Notes: a model not told the origin generated them from the sequence alone. DNA of 64,000 bases from Bilabrum cf. latius (GCA_965178125.1 CBCXTV010000004.1:1-64000); one strand, 5' to 3'; shown: positions 16,460-25,769, numbered from the stretch's first letter. Numbers and translations are program-made.

Positions 16460-18064
16460 ATGATGTCCTCTGCTTCGGTGCCGGATCAGCTCGCACGGAT
16501 CAGTAAGGAGCTGAAGTGTCTCAGAGACGCGAGACAACGGGCGCGCAATGGGCTGCGCCATCCGTGGTTGCGCGCCATGGAGGCACAGGTCGCTGAGGTT
16601 ATTCGTCATCACCCCGGAGGTGGCGAGGCAGCTCTTCGAACCTATGTCTCTCGTCAGTTGCAGAGTCGACAGGTTTCCACGCGGACGGCTTCGCAGGAGG
16701 AGTTTCAAAGGCAGGTCGATGAGGAGGTCGCGCTCACCATGAGGCGCCCAGCTGAGGCGTGGCAGCGAAATCCTCTTCGCTCATGTCATCGAGAGTCCGT
16801 GGCACGCGCGGAGACCTTTCTCGCCGAGGCTTCTGTCGTTGCTTGGATCGACCATGTGAACGAGCAGCGTGGGTGTGCTCCAACTGGGAACATGGTTTTC
16901 GCCATGCTTGCGAGGATGGGCGTTCGCGCGGGGAAGGATTCGGCTCGACGGCAGTGGCTCCTGCGCTTCCGTCGTCGTTGGCGGCTTCGGCATGGCCGAT
17001 TGAAGAAGCAGCCCCCGGTAACACTCGATTACGTCAGACTCGCGTGTCGTGTCTTCTATCAGTGGATTGAATTCGCAGAAGCGCGAGTGCCCCGCAACCG
17101 CCGCCTCGTCTTTGTGAACTTCGATGAGTCCAGCGTGCCCTTTGCCTTTCCGGGAATGCGCGGGTACATCGCACCGAGGTCAGGAACGGAGCCCGCTTCG
17201 CTTGGTTCGCGCACGGAGCGCCTCGCCTCGAATAGCAATCGAGGATCGTACACCTTTCTGGGTTTCATTAGCGACTGCCCGGAAATCCAGCGACGACTCC
17301 CGCGTATACTCATCGGGAAGCACACGCGGCTGAGCAAGCGCTTGATGCGTGGGGCGTCGAACCAAATGGTGGACGGAATGGAAGTCTGGGCCCGAGAGAG
17401 CTCGTGGGTGACGCAGTCCCTCATGTTCGACATTCTGCGTCGGCTTTTCGCTTCTTGGATGGACATTCAGCATGAGATCTATCCAATAGTGATACTTGAC
17501 TGCGCGCCCCAACACATTTCCACTGAGATTGTGAACTTCGCACACGGCCTTGGCATGGATCTCGTGTTTATTCCTGGTCGACTCACCTTCTTGCTTCAGC
17601 CGTTGGACGTTCTCGTCTTTCAGCTTCTTAAGCGCGACCTTCGGGAGACGTGGATGCAGGAGCGCTCGCGTCATGAAGCGGGTCATGTCGATGTCTCTTG
17701 CCATCTCAGGGTTGTCGCTGAGTGCACGAAGAGAGTGCTCTCGTCTGGCTCGTGGCAAGGCGCTTTCGATATGACAGGCATTACCAGCGGCAGGCGCCGC
17801 TTGCATTCGACCCTACGGCGCTTGTTTGAGTGTGACATGGAGGACATCTCCAGCGATGCTCCGTCTGTCGACCAGCTCCGCTTCATCAGCAGTCCGCAGC
17901 AGCCTCTCCCGCACGATGCGCTCATCAACAGGGCCCCAGTCGCGTCCGGACACGGGGTCGACGGAGGCGTCCACGGTGGTAACGCTCGCCGCGTGCCTCG
18001 TGGCCGCAGACTAAACGGATGGACCCCCCGCGATCGCGCTCACCCCTCGGCGGCCATGCCGTGA
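16460..18064 (+). CDS. Pogo/Tigger-like DDE transposase, unit 1
   Basis: Predicted 534 residues from tandem ATGs at 16460/16463 (MMSSASVPDQ). The N-terminal part is basic and helical. Around residues 165-185 QWLLRFRRRW resembles the CENP-B/Tc5-type helix-turn-helix of pogo transposases. The catalytic DDE_1-like core follows: VFVNFDESSVPF (D222), YPIVILDCAPQH (D347) and LLQPLDVLVFQLLKRDL (D383). The last two aspartates are 35 residues apart (DD35D), and the LQPLDV signature is characteristic of the pogo/jerky branch. These enzymes cut and paste DNA at TA dinucleotides. All three acidic residues are present and the frame is intact in three copies, so it may be active or domesticated. No obvious terminal inverted repeats immediately flank this gene. 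It could act in trans on the 12-kb TA-flanked block. Confidence 0.85.
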   Translation: MMSSASVPDQLARISKELKCLRDARQRARNGLRHPWLRAMEAQVAEVIRHHPGGGEAALRTYVSRQLQSRQVSTRTASQEEFQRQVDEEVALTMRRPAEAWQRNPLRSCHRESVARAETFLAEASVVAWIDHVNEQRGCAPTGNMVFAMLARMGVRAGKDSARRQWLLRFRRRWRLRHGRLKKQPPVTLDYVRLACRVFYQWIEFAEARVPRNRRLVFVNFDESSVPFAFPGMRGYIAPRSGTEPASLGSRTERLASNSNRGSYTFLGFISDCPEIQRRLPRILIGKHTRLSKRLMRGASNQMVDGMEVWARESSWVTQSLMFDILRRLFASWMDIQHEIYPIVILDCAPQHISTEIVNFAHGLGMDLVFIPGRLTFLLQPLDVLVFQLLKRDLRETWMQERSRHEAGHVDVSCHLRVVAECTKRVLSSGSWQGAFDMTGITSGRRRLHSTLRRLFECDMEDISSDAPSVDQLRFISSPQQPLPHDALINRAPVASGHGVDGGVHGGNARRVPRGRRLNGWTPRDRAHPSAAMP

Positions 18065-19083
18065 CCTCGACCACGACCATGTCAGGGGCGAACGCGACTT
18101 CGTCAACCTCGAGCACGACCATCCCAGCGGCGAACGCGGCTTCCTCGATGGGATCCCTGACCCCGACGAAGCTTCCCCGACCTCGGCCACGTGAACCTGC
18201 AGGCGCATTCTTGCCCGATGTGCCCGCGCAGGTGGCGGCCTGCACGGCGTGGGCGCCACCGTTTCGTCGACCAGACAGCTCAGCCACTCCGGCGACGCGC
18301 GAGGCGGCAACGTCCACGTGCATCAATCCGTGGACCGCTCTCTCCTGGTATCCGACACCACCGCAGCCGACGGACCCCCCTTCCGACAGGCCTCGCGAGG
18401 TACCGAACCCGAGCTCCCGGCAGCAGCGCAGGCGTCATGCTTGGGGCGGCACGTGGGTGTTCGACGACGCCATTACGCTCAGCGATTGCGGGTCGAGGGT
18501 GCAGATCGACGCGCCGCAGTCGAAGCTCTTGGCGATGGTCGTGCCCCGGAAGTCGGGCCAGTGGATTCCTCGTAGGCTGCGCTCGCGTACGATCTGGTAT
18601 TTGGCTGGGGAGCAGTCGGCCGTGATCACCAACCTCAAGTGCCAGGCCTGCAGTCGGGTCAAGCAGGCGGACAGCTTCAACCCGAAGAGCTTGCGTCGGG
18701 CTCAGTACTCGTTGCTGCATTCCCTGTGGCCCGGCTACATACGACGTACCGAGCGGTCTATTTGGTGCACGCAGTGTGCGGTGGAGGACCAGTTGATGCA
18801 GGGCAACTTTCCGGACGGCTACTGTTTCCGGATCCGCGCCACACTCGAAATTTGCCATCAAGATCGCGTCGCGGCCAGGCTGTTTGCAGTGCACGACAGT
18901 AACGCTCTCTTCGAGCAGATCCCGCTGAGCTCCCATGCGGCCATGGACGTGGCGGAGCAGTTGCGTCGATACTGGCAGGATGCCGTGTCCTCAGACGGCC
19001 AGAGCAACATCTTCCACAGCGACCACGTTTCGACAGACGACGACTCTGAGTTCGCACCGGGCGGACCGGAGAGCGTGCCGTGA
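18019..19083 (+). CDS. Pro/Ser/Thr-rich paired-CxxC protein, unit 1
   Basis: Predicted 354 residues from ATG 18019, which overlaps the end of the transposase by 46 bp in another frame. The second ATG at 18079, 14 bp after the transposase stop, gives 334 residues and may be the real start. Residues 1 to about 135 are Pro/Ser/Thr-rich and disordered. A folded part follows (WGGTWVFDDAITLSD), then LKCQACSRVKQADSF near 207 and WCTQCAVEDQ near 250, forming two CxxC pairs separated by a basic helix. The tail is acidic. The CxxC-K-F-CxxC plan is shared with the 13215 gene. Function unknown. Confidence 0.7.
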   Translation: MDPPRSRSPLGGHAVTSTTTMSGANATSSTSSTTIPAANAASSMGSLTPTKLPRPRPREPAGAFLPDVPAQVAACTAWAPPFRRPDSSATPATREAATSTCINPWTALSWYPTPPQPTDPPSDRPREVPNPSSRQQRRRHAWGGTWVFDDAITLSDCGSRVQIDAPQSKLLAMVVPRKSGQWIPRRLRSRTIWYLAGEQSAVITNLKCQACSRVKQADSFNPKSLRRAQYSLLHSLWPGYIRRTERSIWCTQCAVEDQLMQGNFPDGYCFRIRATLEICHQDRVAARLFAVHDSNALFEQIPLSSHAAMDVAEQLRRYWQDAVSSDGQSNIFHSDHVSTDDDSEFAPGGPESVP

Positions 19084-19284
19084 GGGACCGCAGCGACAGT
19101 ATCGTCGCTTAGGTGAGGAGCGGGTGCCAATGCTCTTTTGAAAATGGTGCGTCGTACGTACGGCAGGAGCCGTCGGTGGGAGCGGGGCGGATCCTGCGGG
19201 AAGTCGTGGAGACTGAGGGCAGAGACTCTCGGGTCGGTCAGGGTCTCATGTAACGTGCTGTTCACCGCAGAGGTATGTGCGGAT

Positions 19285-19536
19285 CTTGGTGGATCTCTCG
19301 AGGACATGGGTGGCATACCGTTGTGCATCCGTTCCCCGGGGGGGGCGGTCGCAGAAGAGTGCACACGAAAACAAGAGGAAAGGAGACCAACCCCCCAAAC
19401 CCACGTAGTGCGATCCTGGGGGGTACCCTATAAGGTACTAAGAATCCTTCTCCCGAAAATCGCACTACCTCGGGCCACAACGTCTTGGTGGATTCCTCGA
19501 GGACATGGGTGGCATACCGTTGTGCATCCGTTCCCC
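19285..19536. mobile_element. Hairpin element flanked by 53-bp direct repeats, unit 1
   Basis: A 53-bp segment starting CTTGGTGGAT and ending CATCCGTTCCCC occurs at 19285-19337 and 19484-19536, with one or two differences. Between them are 146 bp containing a G run and a sequence homologous to 7908-8033 upstream of Rep, including the 64-bp hairpin at 19405-19468 with perfect 10-bp arms (GTAGTGCGAT/ATCGCACTAC). This looks like insertion of a small hairpin element with a long duplicated target, or recombination leaving a flanking duplication. Confidence 0.65.
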
Positions 19537-22500
19537 GTCGCTCCCTAACGTCTTCAGTGGCAGGTTCGGAAAAGACACCTCCGTAGGCACGCGACAAGTC
19601 CCGGTGAAGCGGGCTCGCACCGCGCTGGGCGGGAGATCGTGAGCGCTTAGAGGACCGGAGCTCTCGGGCGGGTGCGTGTCTCGACAAACTCCCTCTTGAC
19701 CACGGGCGGGGAACGTGTAGGGCGGAAGCTAAAGACACCGTAAGTAGCGGAGGGCTAACATTCCGTCCTTCGGTGAGAGCCAAAAGTTCGAGTCTGCGAG
19801 AGACTATTATACGAAGTTCTCCCCTCCTCATACGTGCGCATAGCCTCCTCACGCGGTAGCGCGAGCGCGGGACCCGGACCTGTCCCTGATGGGCGTGAAT
19901 CTGAACCCGGCGTACTCTCCTAGTCTGTCACTTCCACGACCTTGTTGTCGCGGAACCACTTGCACGGAGAGGAACCTGTCGTTCAAGCGGGTGCAGCCGG
20001 ACGCGCAGGTGTAGTGCATCGCCTTGCATATGTGCACGGCCAAGTAGATGCCGGAACCGTAGAGGTATCACACTTCCCGCGGAGCTTGGGTGGGTCTTTC
20101 GCTGCTGTCGTCTGCTCCAGAAGGTTTGCGCCAAAAACCGGAAAACTTCTAAGACAGAGGTGGGATGCCAGGAGCTCACGGTCCTGCCGGATTGGGGAGG
20201 TCCATGCCCACGCGAGCCGGGTACGCGTCCGAATCCCACGCGAGCCGTTCCCCACGGCGCACCGATAAGTGTCGGGACGCCGAGAGCAGGCACGCTGACG
20301 GCGCCAAGGACGCTCGTGGTCCGGCACGTGAGGAGCCTCTTGCGAAGCGCCGCGTCTCTGTTGAACACACAAATGACTCTGAGCTCCACCGTAACGTAAC
20401 GTGCCATCACCACTCTCGATCTCGGAAAGGGCGGGAGTGCGCTCTTGCATTCGGAATGGGCGGGGATAGAGCCAGTCCAGCATGTGTGGGCGTGAAGCCG
20501 GAGGAGTTGCTCTTCCTGGGAGCATGTGCGAGATTCCTTCTCCGCGGATCCTCTTTCGGCTTCGGCAGTCAGCAGCGCACTCTGTGGGAACGGCATTCTC
20601 CGTCGCCAACGCCGTGCATGAGAGCGCCTGCCGACAAAGTTTACGCCAAAAACCGCAAAACATGTGGGACAGAGGTGGGATGCCTGGGGCTCGCGGTTAT
20701 GACACATTAGGAAGGTCCATGCCCATGTCACCGCCACCATGGCGACACGCGCCCAGACCTTGGAGGGTTTTTCAGTGGTGTCGCCTGCCGGGGAGGGTTT
20801 ACGCGGAAAACCGGAGAACTTGTGCGTTTCGCGTTCCCGAAGCCCGCCATTACTCCGGGAGGGAGCCTGCCAACGAGGTGGTGCTTGGCGAAATGTGGTG
20901 GGTGGCGAAGATGTGGTACTTCGCCGTGCCTTTCTCTATGACGGCCAAGCGTGCACTCGCCATCGCGCTCGGACGCCACAGGAAGAGATCCCAGCACGCA
21001 GCTCCGCCGCCTCATCCAGGAGTAAGGCGAAGTCGAATCGTGAATAGCGCTTCGCACCTTCACAGAGCCGAGGATCACAGATAGGCCCCGCCTCACAGAA
21101 CCCAGCGCCATAGGGCAGAGCGTGAAGTACCTGGCCGCTTGGCTTGGCCGGACCCCCGCCCGCCCTCCGCCGGCAGCTCCTCCCGTCCGTCCCTATGGAG
21201 GCAGATCCGCGTACCCATGCTGCGGCGGGATCCTGACACAATCCGTTCCTCTTAGTGTGTGGCCGTGGGGCATGAGTAGAGCAGCATCGGGCCCTCACCA
21301 GCCGTGGAACGGAAGCAGCTCTCCGTGCGGCAGCTGTGCGATGCACAGACCTTTTCCCAAAGATACGGATCCATTTTGCCGTCTTCCCGCGCATACTGCA
21401 TCGCTCTGCAAAACTGCATTGCGCAGTGGATCCCGGAGCGTCGACTGCCAATAGCAGGCGGCCTCGCAAGGCCTTCATGGACGCAGGATTTGGGCTTCTT
21501 CATCGTAAATTTGGGGTCTGCTCAGCGCGCGAAAATTCCAACGCTTCAAAATGGATCCGGACGTCGCGAGAAGGGAACTCGTTGCTTGCTCACCTGTGCG
21601 GAGGGGTTGGATGCCCGATGTGCAAAAGAGAGGATATTGTCCGTCGGCGTTCTCTCTTCACCTTGTGCGGAAGGGTTGGGTGCCTGATTTCAGACAGAGA
21701 AGGTCTCGTCCGTCGGGAGCGCTTAGGAATACTTCCGGATGGGGCGTCCAGACGCGGTCCAGGACCTCCAGCTCGTCGGGGTCAATGTCGCCCGCGCCGT
21801 CCGTGCCTTTGACGCCCTCTGGATCGATGATGCCCACGATCTTTGTCATCTCGGACGACACACGTCCCAGCTGCTCTTTGGTAGTGCATTACCTCATTGA
21901 CCCCGAAGCGTTGAATATTTAATGAAGACCCTTCGGAAGCTGACGAAGTTTGTCAGCTTGTCGGAGCGCAGCCTGGGTCCTTGTCAACAAACATGGAGGG
22001 TTTCGGGGGCGGATTTCCAGCGTTCCGCCTTGATTTCGAGTGCACCTCGAGGTCGGGATCGAAGCGGGGCGGGCGGTTCGTCATCCTCTGTGATACGCTT
22101 AGGAGGCGCCGACTTGATGCCCACCTTGTCCCCCAATCACTCCAGACGTAACTGGGGAACTCTTCCCGTCGTGGGCCGGGTACGCCTCCGAATCCCACGC
22201 GAGCCGTTCCCCACGGCGCACCGATAAGCGCCGCTGCAAGCGTACCAAGAGGGGCGTACCAAGAGGTGCTTCCTTCGCTCGGCAGTGTGGCACTTCAAGC
22301 AGTAGAATGTGCCACTCCCAGCACGTAGGTGGAGTTTGCGAGCTGCCGGCCGACATGCTCGTGTGGTGACCTCCGGCGCACCGATAAGTGCCGCTGCAAG
22401 CGCACCAATACTACTTCGCTTGGGAGCGTGGCACTTTAAGCAATGCAGTGCGCCGGTTTTCGTGCACGCCCAGTCGCGCGGACGCCGCAGGTGGCTTGGC

Positions 22501-22684
22501 CGTAGGATAGAATTAGTGGCGGGTCGGTTTTGCATGTCTTCCCTCTCCTCTTGATATGGTACAGAAAGGCAAGAGCCTGACGATGCAGACGGAACTCCTG
22601 GATTTCACCGCCACATTCCTAGTCAAGACAGCCCTCGACTAAACAGACGCCGAGTTATCTTGAGCAGCATCCCACGACGCAGTG
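19537..22684. other. Gene-poor mosaic, first part, unit 1
   Basis: No intact gene is seen. Fragments of neighbours occur: 20358-20413 copies 12523-12578; 20413-20602 copies 13051-13201 with a 40-bp insert; 20985-21125 is a diverged copy of 7470-7620; 21541-21582 is a 42-bp identical copy of Rep-gene bases 10328-10369. Internal degenerate repeats include ACAGAGGTGGGATGCC (near 20155 and 20674) and CGGCGCACCGATAAG (near 20258, 22217 and 22374). The region 21660-22200 may hold exon-like minus-strand pieces. The same structure recurs at 45582-48729 and 59640-62787. Confidence 0.55.
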
Positions 22685-23101
22685 ATGTGGACGGCAAGGG
22701 TGATGCCATGCTTTCCGGGCCTCCCATGTGACCGCTTTTTGCGTACCGAAACACTTTCCGAGGTCGACGCCCCGGCGGAGCACGCCGGCGCGGCGGCAAG
22801 CGTCGATGTTGCGGGCGGCCCAGCCATGAGGTACATGATCAAGTACGCGGAAAGCACGCAGAGCGTCGTCAATCCGTTCGTGAGCCGCGAGTTCCAAAAG
22901 GTCTTCGAGCACATCCCCCCGGAAAGCACGCAGAGCATCGTCAATCCGTTCGTGAGCCGCGAGTTCCAAAAGGTCTTCGAGCACATCCCCCCGGAAAGCA
23001 CGCAGAGCATCGTCAATCCGTTCGTGAGCCGCGAGTTCCAAAAGGTCTTCGAGCACATCCCCCGGATGATGTCGAGCATGCGGACGCCCTGCTCCGGATG
23101 A
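22685..23101 (+). pseudogene. Chimeric ORF: CxxC-gene piece fused to triplicated GT-protein piece, unit 1
   Basis: An ATG ORF of 138 residues. It contains leader-derived sequence (22710-22754), then EVDAPAEHAGAAASVDVAGG in the true frame of the CxxC-rich gene (22760-22821, from 13332-13393). Next is AMRYMIKYAESTQ in the true frame of the GT25-like gene (from 5638). A 24-residue segment ending VFEHIPP is present three times as exact 72-bp periods (22849, 22921, 22993). The piece is amended by several substitutions relative to its source. It is probably a fossil, but the joined frames are all the native ones. Confidence 0.6.
22849..23064. repeat. Three 72-bp tandem copies of a GT-gene fragment, unit 1
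   Basis: GGAAAGCACGCAGAGC starts at 22849, 22921 and 22993, a period of 72 bp (24 codons), derived from about 5665-5734 of the glycosyltransferase-like gene. Copies also lie at 48894-49109 and 62952-63167. Confidence 0.85.
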
Positions 23102-23118
23102 TGTCGGCCATGCGGACG

Positions 23119-23299
23119 CTCTTCCCAGACCTTGCGCGGCAGCGGGACGAAAATGGAGCTCTCCCTGCACCGCAAGCACGCCGGAAACCTGGTGCACTTC
23201 CACGTATGCATGACGGACTCCGAGAGGTCGCATCGTTGTCGCGTGGCGGAGGATTTCATTTGGGCCGGCAGCAGGCCGAATGTCGTGTACGGCTTTTAG
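23119..23299 (+). pseudogene. Rep gene fragment carrying the HUH motif, unit 1
   Basis: Bases 23119-23151 copy Rep-gene 9723-9755, joined to a copy of 10031-10176. A 48-residue ATG ORF (23153-23299) contains HRKHAGNLVHFHVCM, i.e. the HUH motif in its native frame, and stops at TAG just after VVYG. The tyrosine and helicase parts are absent, so it cannot be a working initiator. The three amino-acid differences from the parent are conservative. Also present at 49164-49344 and 63222-63402. Confidence 0.65.
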
Positions 23300-23570
23300 G
23301 TACCGAACCCGAGCTCCCGGCAGCAGCGCAGGCGGCATGCTTGGGGCGGCACGTGGATCTTCGACGACGCCATTACGCTCAGCGATTGCGGGTCGAGGGT
23401 GCAGATCGACGCGCCGCAGTCGAAGCTCTTGGCGATGGTCGTGCCCCGGAAGTCGGGCCAGTGGATTCCTCATAGGCTGCGCTCGCGTACGATCTGGTAT
23501 TTGGGTGGGGAGCAGTCGGCCGTGATCACCAACCTCAAGTGCCAGGCCTGCAGTCGGGTCAAGCAGGCGG
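23298..23570 (+). pseudogene. Fragment of Pro/Ser-rich paired-CxxC gene, unit 1
   Basis: A 273-bp copy of 18398-18670 with a few substitutions (V to I, R to H, A to G in the native frame). It includes the first CxxC pair and then joins the start region of the CxxC-rich gene copy. The equivalents are 49343-49615 and 63401-63673. Confidence 0.7.
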
Positions 23571-23598
23571 GAACGGCATTCTCCGAGTCTCTTTGCCG

Positions 23599-24763
23599 AT
23601 GATGTCTGAGGAGAAACCGTCCGAGAGCATTGCTGTTTCCTTGGGAGACGGCCGCAATCTTCGTGGGCGTCAAGGCGCCGGTAATATGGGAAACGAGGGC
23701 GGCATGTTGGCGCGCGAGGTCGACGCCCCGGCGGAGCACGCCGGCGCGGCGGCAAGCGTCGATGTTCAGGCGGCCCCCACATCGAGAGCGGCGGCGCGGA
23801 GGCGGCGTCCACGGGGATGCTCGGAGAGGAGAGCGGCAAGGCAGCGCCGAAGGAGGACGCCGAAGACGACGGCGGCAAGAAGACGGAGGAGGAGGATGCT
23901 CGCGACGTATGGTCAGACGCAGCCGCTTGGAAGGCGGGTGGCGGCGTGGCAGACGGGAAGGATGTCGGAACCTGGGGTTCATGGAAGACGCCTGCGAAGT
24001 CGTCATGGGGGGAGCCGTACGTGCCGTGGCAGGTCGCGCCGGAGCCGGCGGAGGAGGCGACATGGACTTGCAACGCGTGCCAGGGCCTAAGCCCCGGTCA
24101 GAGTACTTCAAGAAGTGGAAGGACTGGATCCAACCAGTTTGCCGGGTGTGTTGCGACAAGTTCGACAACGCGACGCCGTGGTGGGTGAGGTGCAAGAATT
24201 GCAAAAACGAGTTTCCGGCGTACCGATTTCCCCAGATCCGCCGGAAGAGGGAGAACCTGCGCTACTTCTTCCCTGAGGACTGGTGCGCGAAGTGCCTGGT
24301 TGCGCGTGGCTGGAGTCTCCATGATGTCCGTTCCTCTGCGGGTGAAGCGAAGCGTTGGGTGCCAAAAGCTTGCGCGAATACCGCTGACGGCGACAACGAC
24401 GCTCGTGCTCCCGCGCGCGACGAGCCTTCTGCAGGGGACGCCGCCTCGTGCAGCAACGCCGTGCGTCAGAGTCCTTCGCGTGACGAGGCCTTGGACGATA
24501 TCAACCGGGCCATGGAGCTTCTCCGGAATGCGGAGAAATTCATCTCCGCGATGCCATCGTGCACGCAGTGTGCGGTGGAGGACCAGTTGATGCAGGGCAA
24601 CTTCCCGGACGGCTACTGTTTCCGGATCCGCGCCACACTCGAGTTTTGGCATCAAGATCGTGTCGCGGCCAGGCTGTACGACGGCGGCAAGAAGACGGAG
24701 AAGGAGGATGCTCACGGTATCGCCCTGATCATCTGCACGACTTCGTGGGGCTCCATGACGTAA
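23599..24763 (+). pseudogene. Frameshifted and fused copy of CxxC-rich gene, unit 1
   Basis: A copy of 13187-14255 with native tandem ATGs at 23599/23602. A one-base loss near 23766 throws the frame into an Arg-rich reading. Two internal deletions follow, and a second one-base loss near 24088 destroys the first Cys cluster. Downstream of that, the native finger frame (CRVCCDKF to CAKC) is open and continues in native frame into a piece of the 18019 gene (CTQCAVEDQLMQ, 24559-24678). It then runs into the acidic DGGKKTE run of the CxxC gene and last into the Rep motif C segment (HGIALIICTTSWGS), ending TAA at 24763. Confidence 0.7.
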
Positions 24764-24814
24764 CGGCGAGCGAGAACATTGACTGGTGGCGTGGCTGGAG
24801 GATCTCGGGAACAC

Positions 24815-24990
24815 ACGGCGGGCGAGCCGTTTTTCAAAAGGAGCACGGGTCCTTCGGGACGCCATTTCACTTACGGCGGGCGAGCCGTTTTCCGAATGGT
24901 GCGGGGGTCCTACTGATGCACACGGCGATCGCTGGTTCACTCACGGCGGGCGAGCCGTTTTCCGAATGGTGCGGAGTCCTCCAGATGACC
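24815..24990. repeat. Three short direct repeats after chimera, unit 1
   Basis: CGGCGGGCGAGCCGTTTT occurs three times, near 24818, 24873 and 24945. The last two are followed by CCGAATGGTGCGG. Copies also lie near 50863-51035. The rest of 24764-25110 shows no gene. Confidence 0.7.
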
Positions 24991-25190
24991 ACGGTGATGG
25001 GTGGCAGCATGTCATAGGCGCGCCGTCGGAAGCTTCCCCTTCGAGTGCTGCCTAAAACTGAGAAACGTGGAGATCCTAGCATCGTATGGAGGCACGAGGT
25101 AACACCAGTGGGGTCCGTTCTCCGCTTCAATTCCTGTCCCAAATCCGATTCCCATTTCGAGACCGAAAAAGGTGACCCGGAAAACGACGG

Positions 25191-25196
25191 TACTTA
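25191..25196. other. Fossil empty-site junction inside mosaic, unit 1
   Basis: Mosaic bases 25119-25453 consist of the left flank (equivalent to about 656-730), then CT, then the right flank (equivalent to 12721 onward). The junction reads TA-CT-TA, retaining the first two bases of the block. Unit 2 has the same junction at 51236-51241. It differs by one base from the unit 3 junction. Confidence 0.75.
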
Positions 25197-25496
25197 TTTC
25201 TGAACCGTTTTCCGGACGCTTTCCGGGCCTCCCATGTGACCGCTTTTTGCGTACCGAAACACGTTCCGCGCGTGAGGAGCAGATGCGGATCTCCGCGGGG
25301 TCCTATTTGTGTCTTTTTTCGGGGGACGAAATCGGGCGCACTTCTCGTGCCGATTTGTGGTCGTCTCTGAAACCGGCTGCGAGTCGGGAAAGGTGCCCGA
25401 GATGCTCGTGTCCTTGGCTTCGTATTTCTCCGCATATTCTTCAAACGCGGGCGGCAGTGGCTCCTGCGCGGGAGCTTCCCGAGTGGGTCCGTCGTG

Positions 25497-25693
25497 CAGT
25501 GCGCTGGGTAGGTCCGCAGGTCAAGGAGGCGTTCGCAGTTATAGACGTAGGTGGAGTTTGCGAGCTGCCGGCCGACATGCACATGTGGTGACCGGAGGTC
25601 ACCACATGAGCATGTCGGCCGGCAGCTCGCAAACTCCACCTACGTCTATAACTGCGAACGCCTCCTTGACCTGCGGACCTACCCAGCGCACTG
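25497..25693. repeat. 197-bp inverted repeat (palindrome), unit 1
   Basis: The left arm starts CAGTGCGCTGGGTAGGTCC and the right arm ends with its reverse complement. The arms are about 97 bp each, nearly perfect, with a GGA centre between GGTGACC and GGTCACC and a single mismatch near the centre. The right arm continues into a diverged fragment of the GT25-like gene (about 25645-25750, from about 4140-4245). A single arm end (GTAGGTGGAGTTTGCGAGCTG) also occurs at about 22327-22376. Confidence 0.85.
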
Positions 25694-25769
25694 AGCAGAC
25701 AACGCATTTGTGGTCCCCCTCCACGTCGGCATGGGCTTGAAGTGGTACCTCAGGAGGATTTCACTTGCG

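Noticed and set aside
19716-19815. tRNA-like segment containing GTTCGAGTC
   Set aside because: The T-loop word is present, but the flanking bases do not form a 5-bp T stem and I could not draw a full cloverleaf.
22655-24073. 472-codon minus-strand ORF
   Set aside because: Antisense to mosaic fragments. Its internal repeats simply mirror the 72-bp triplication.
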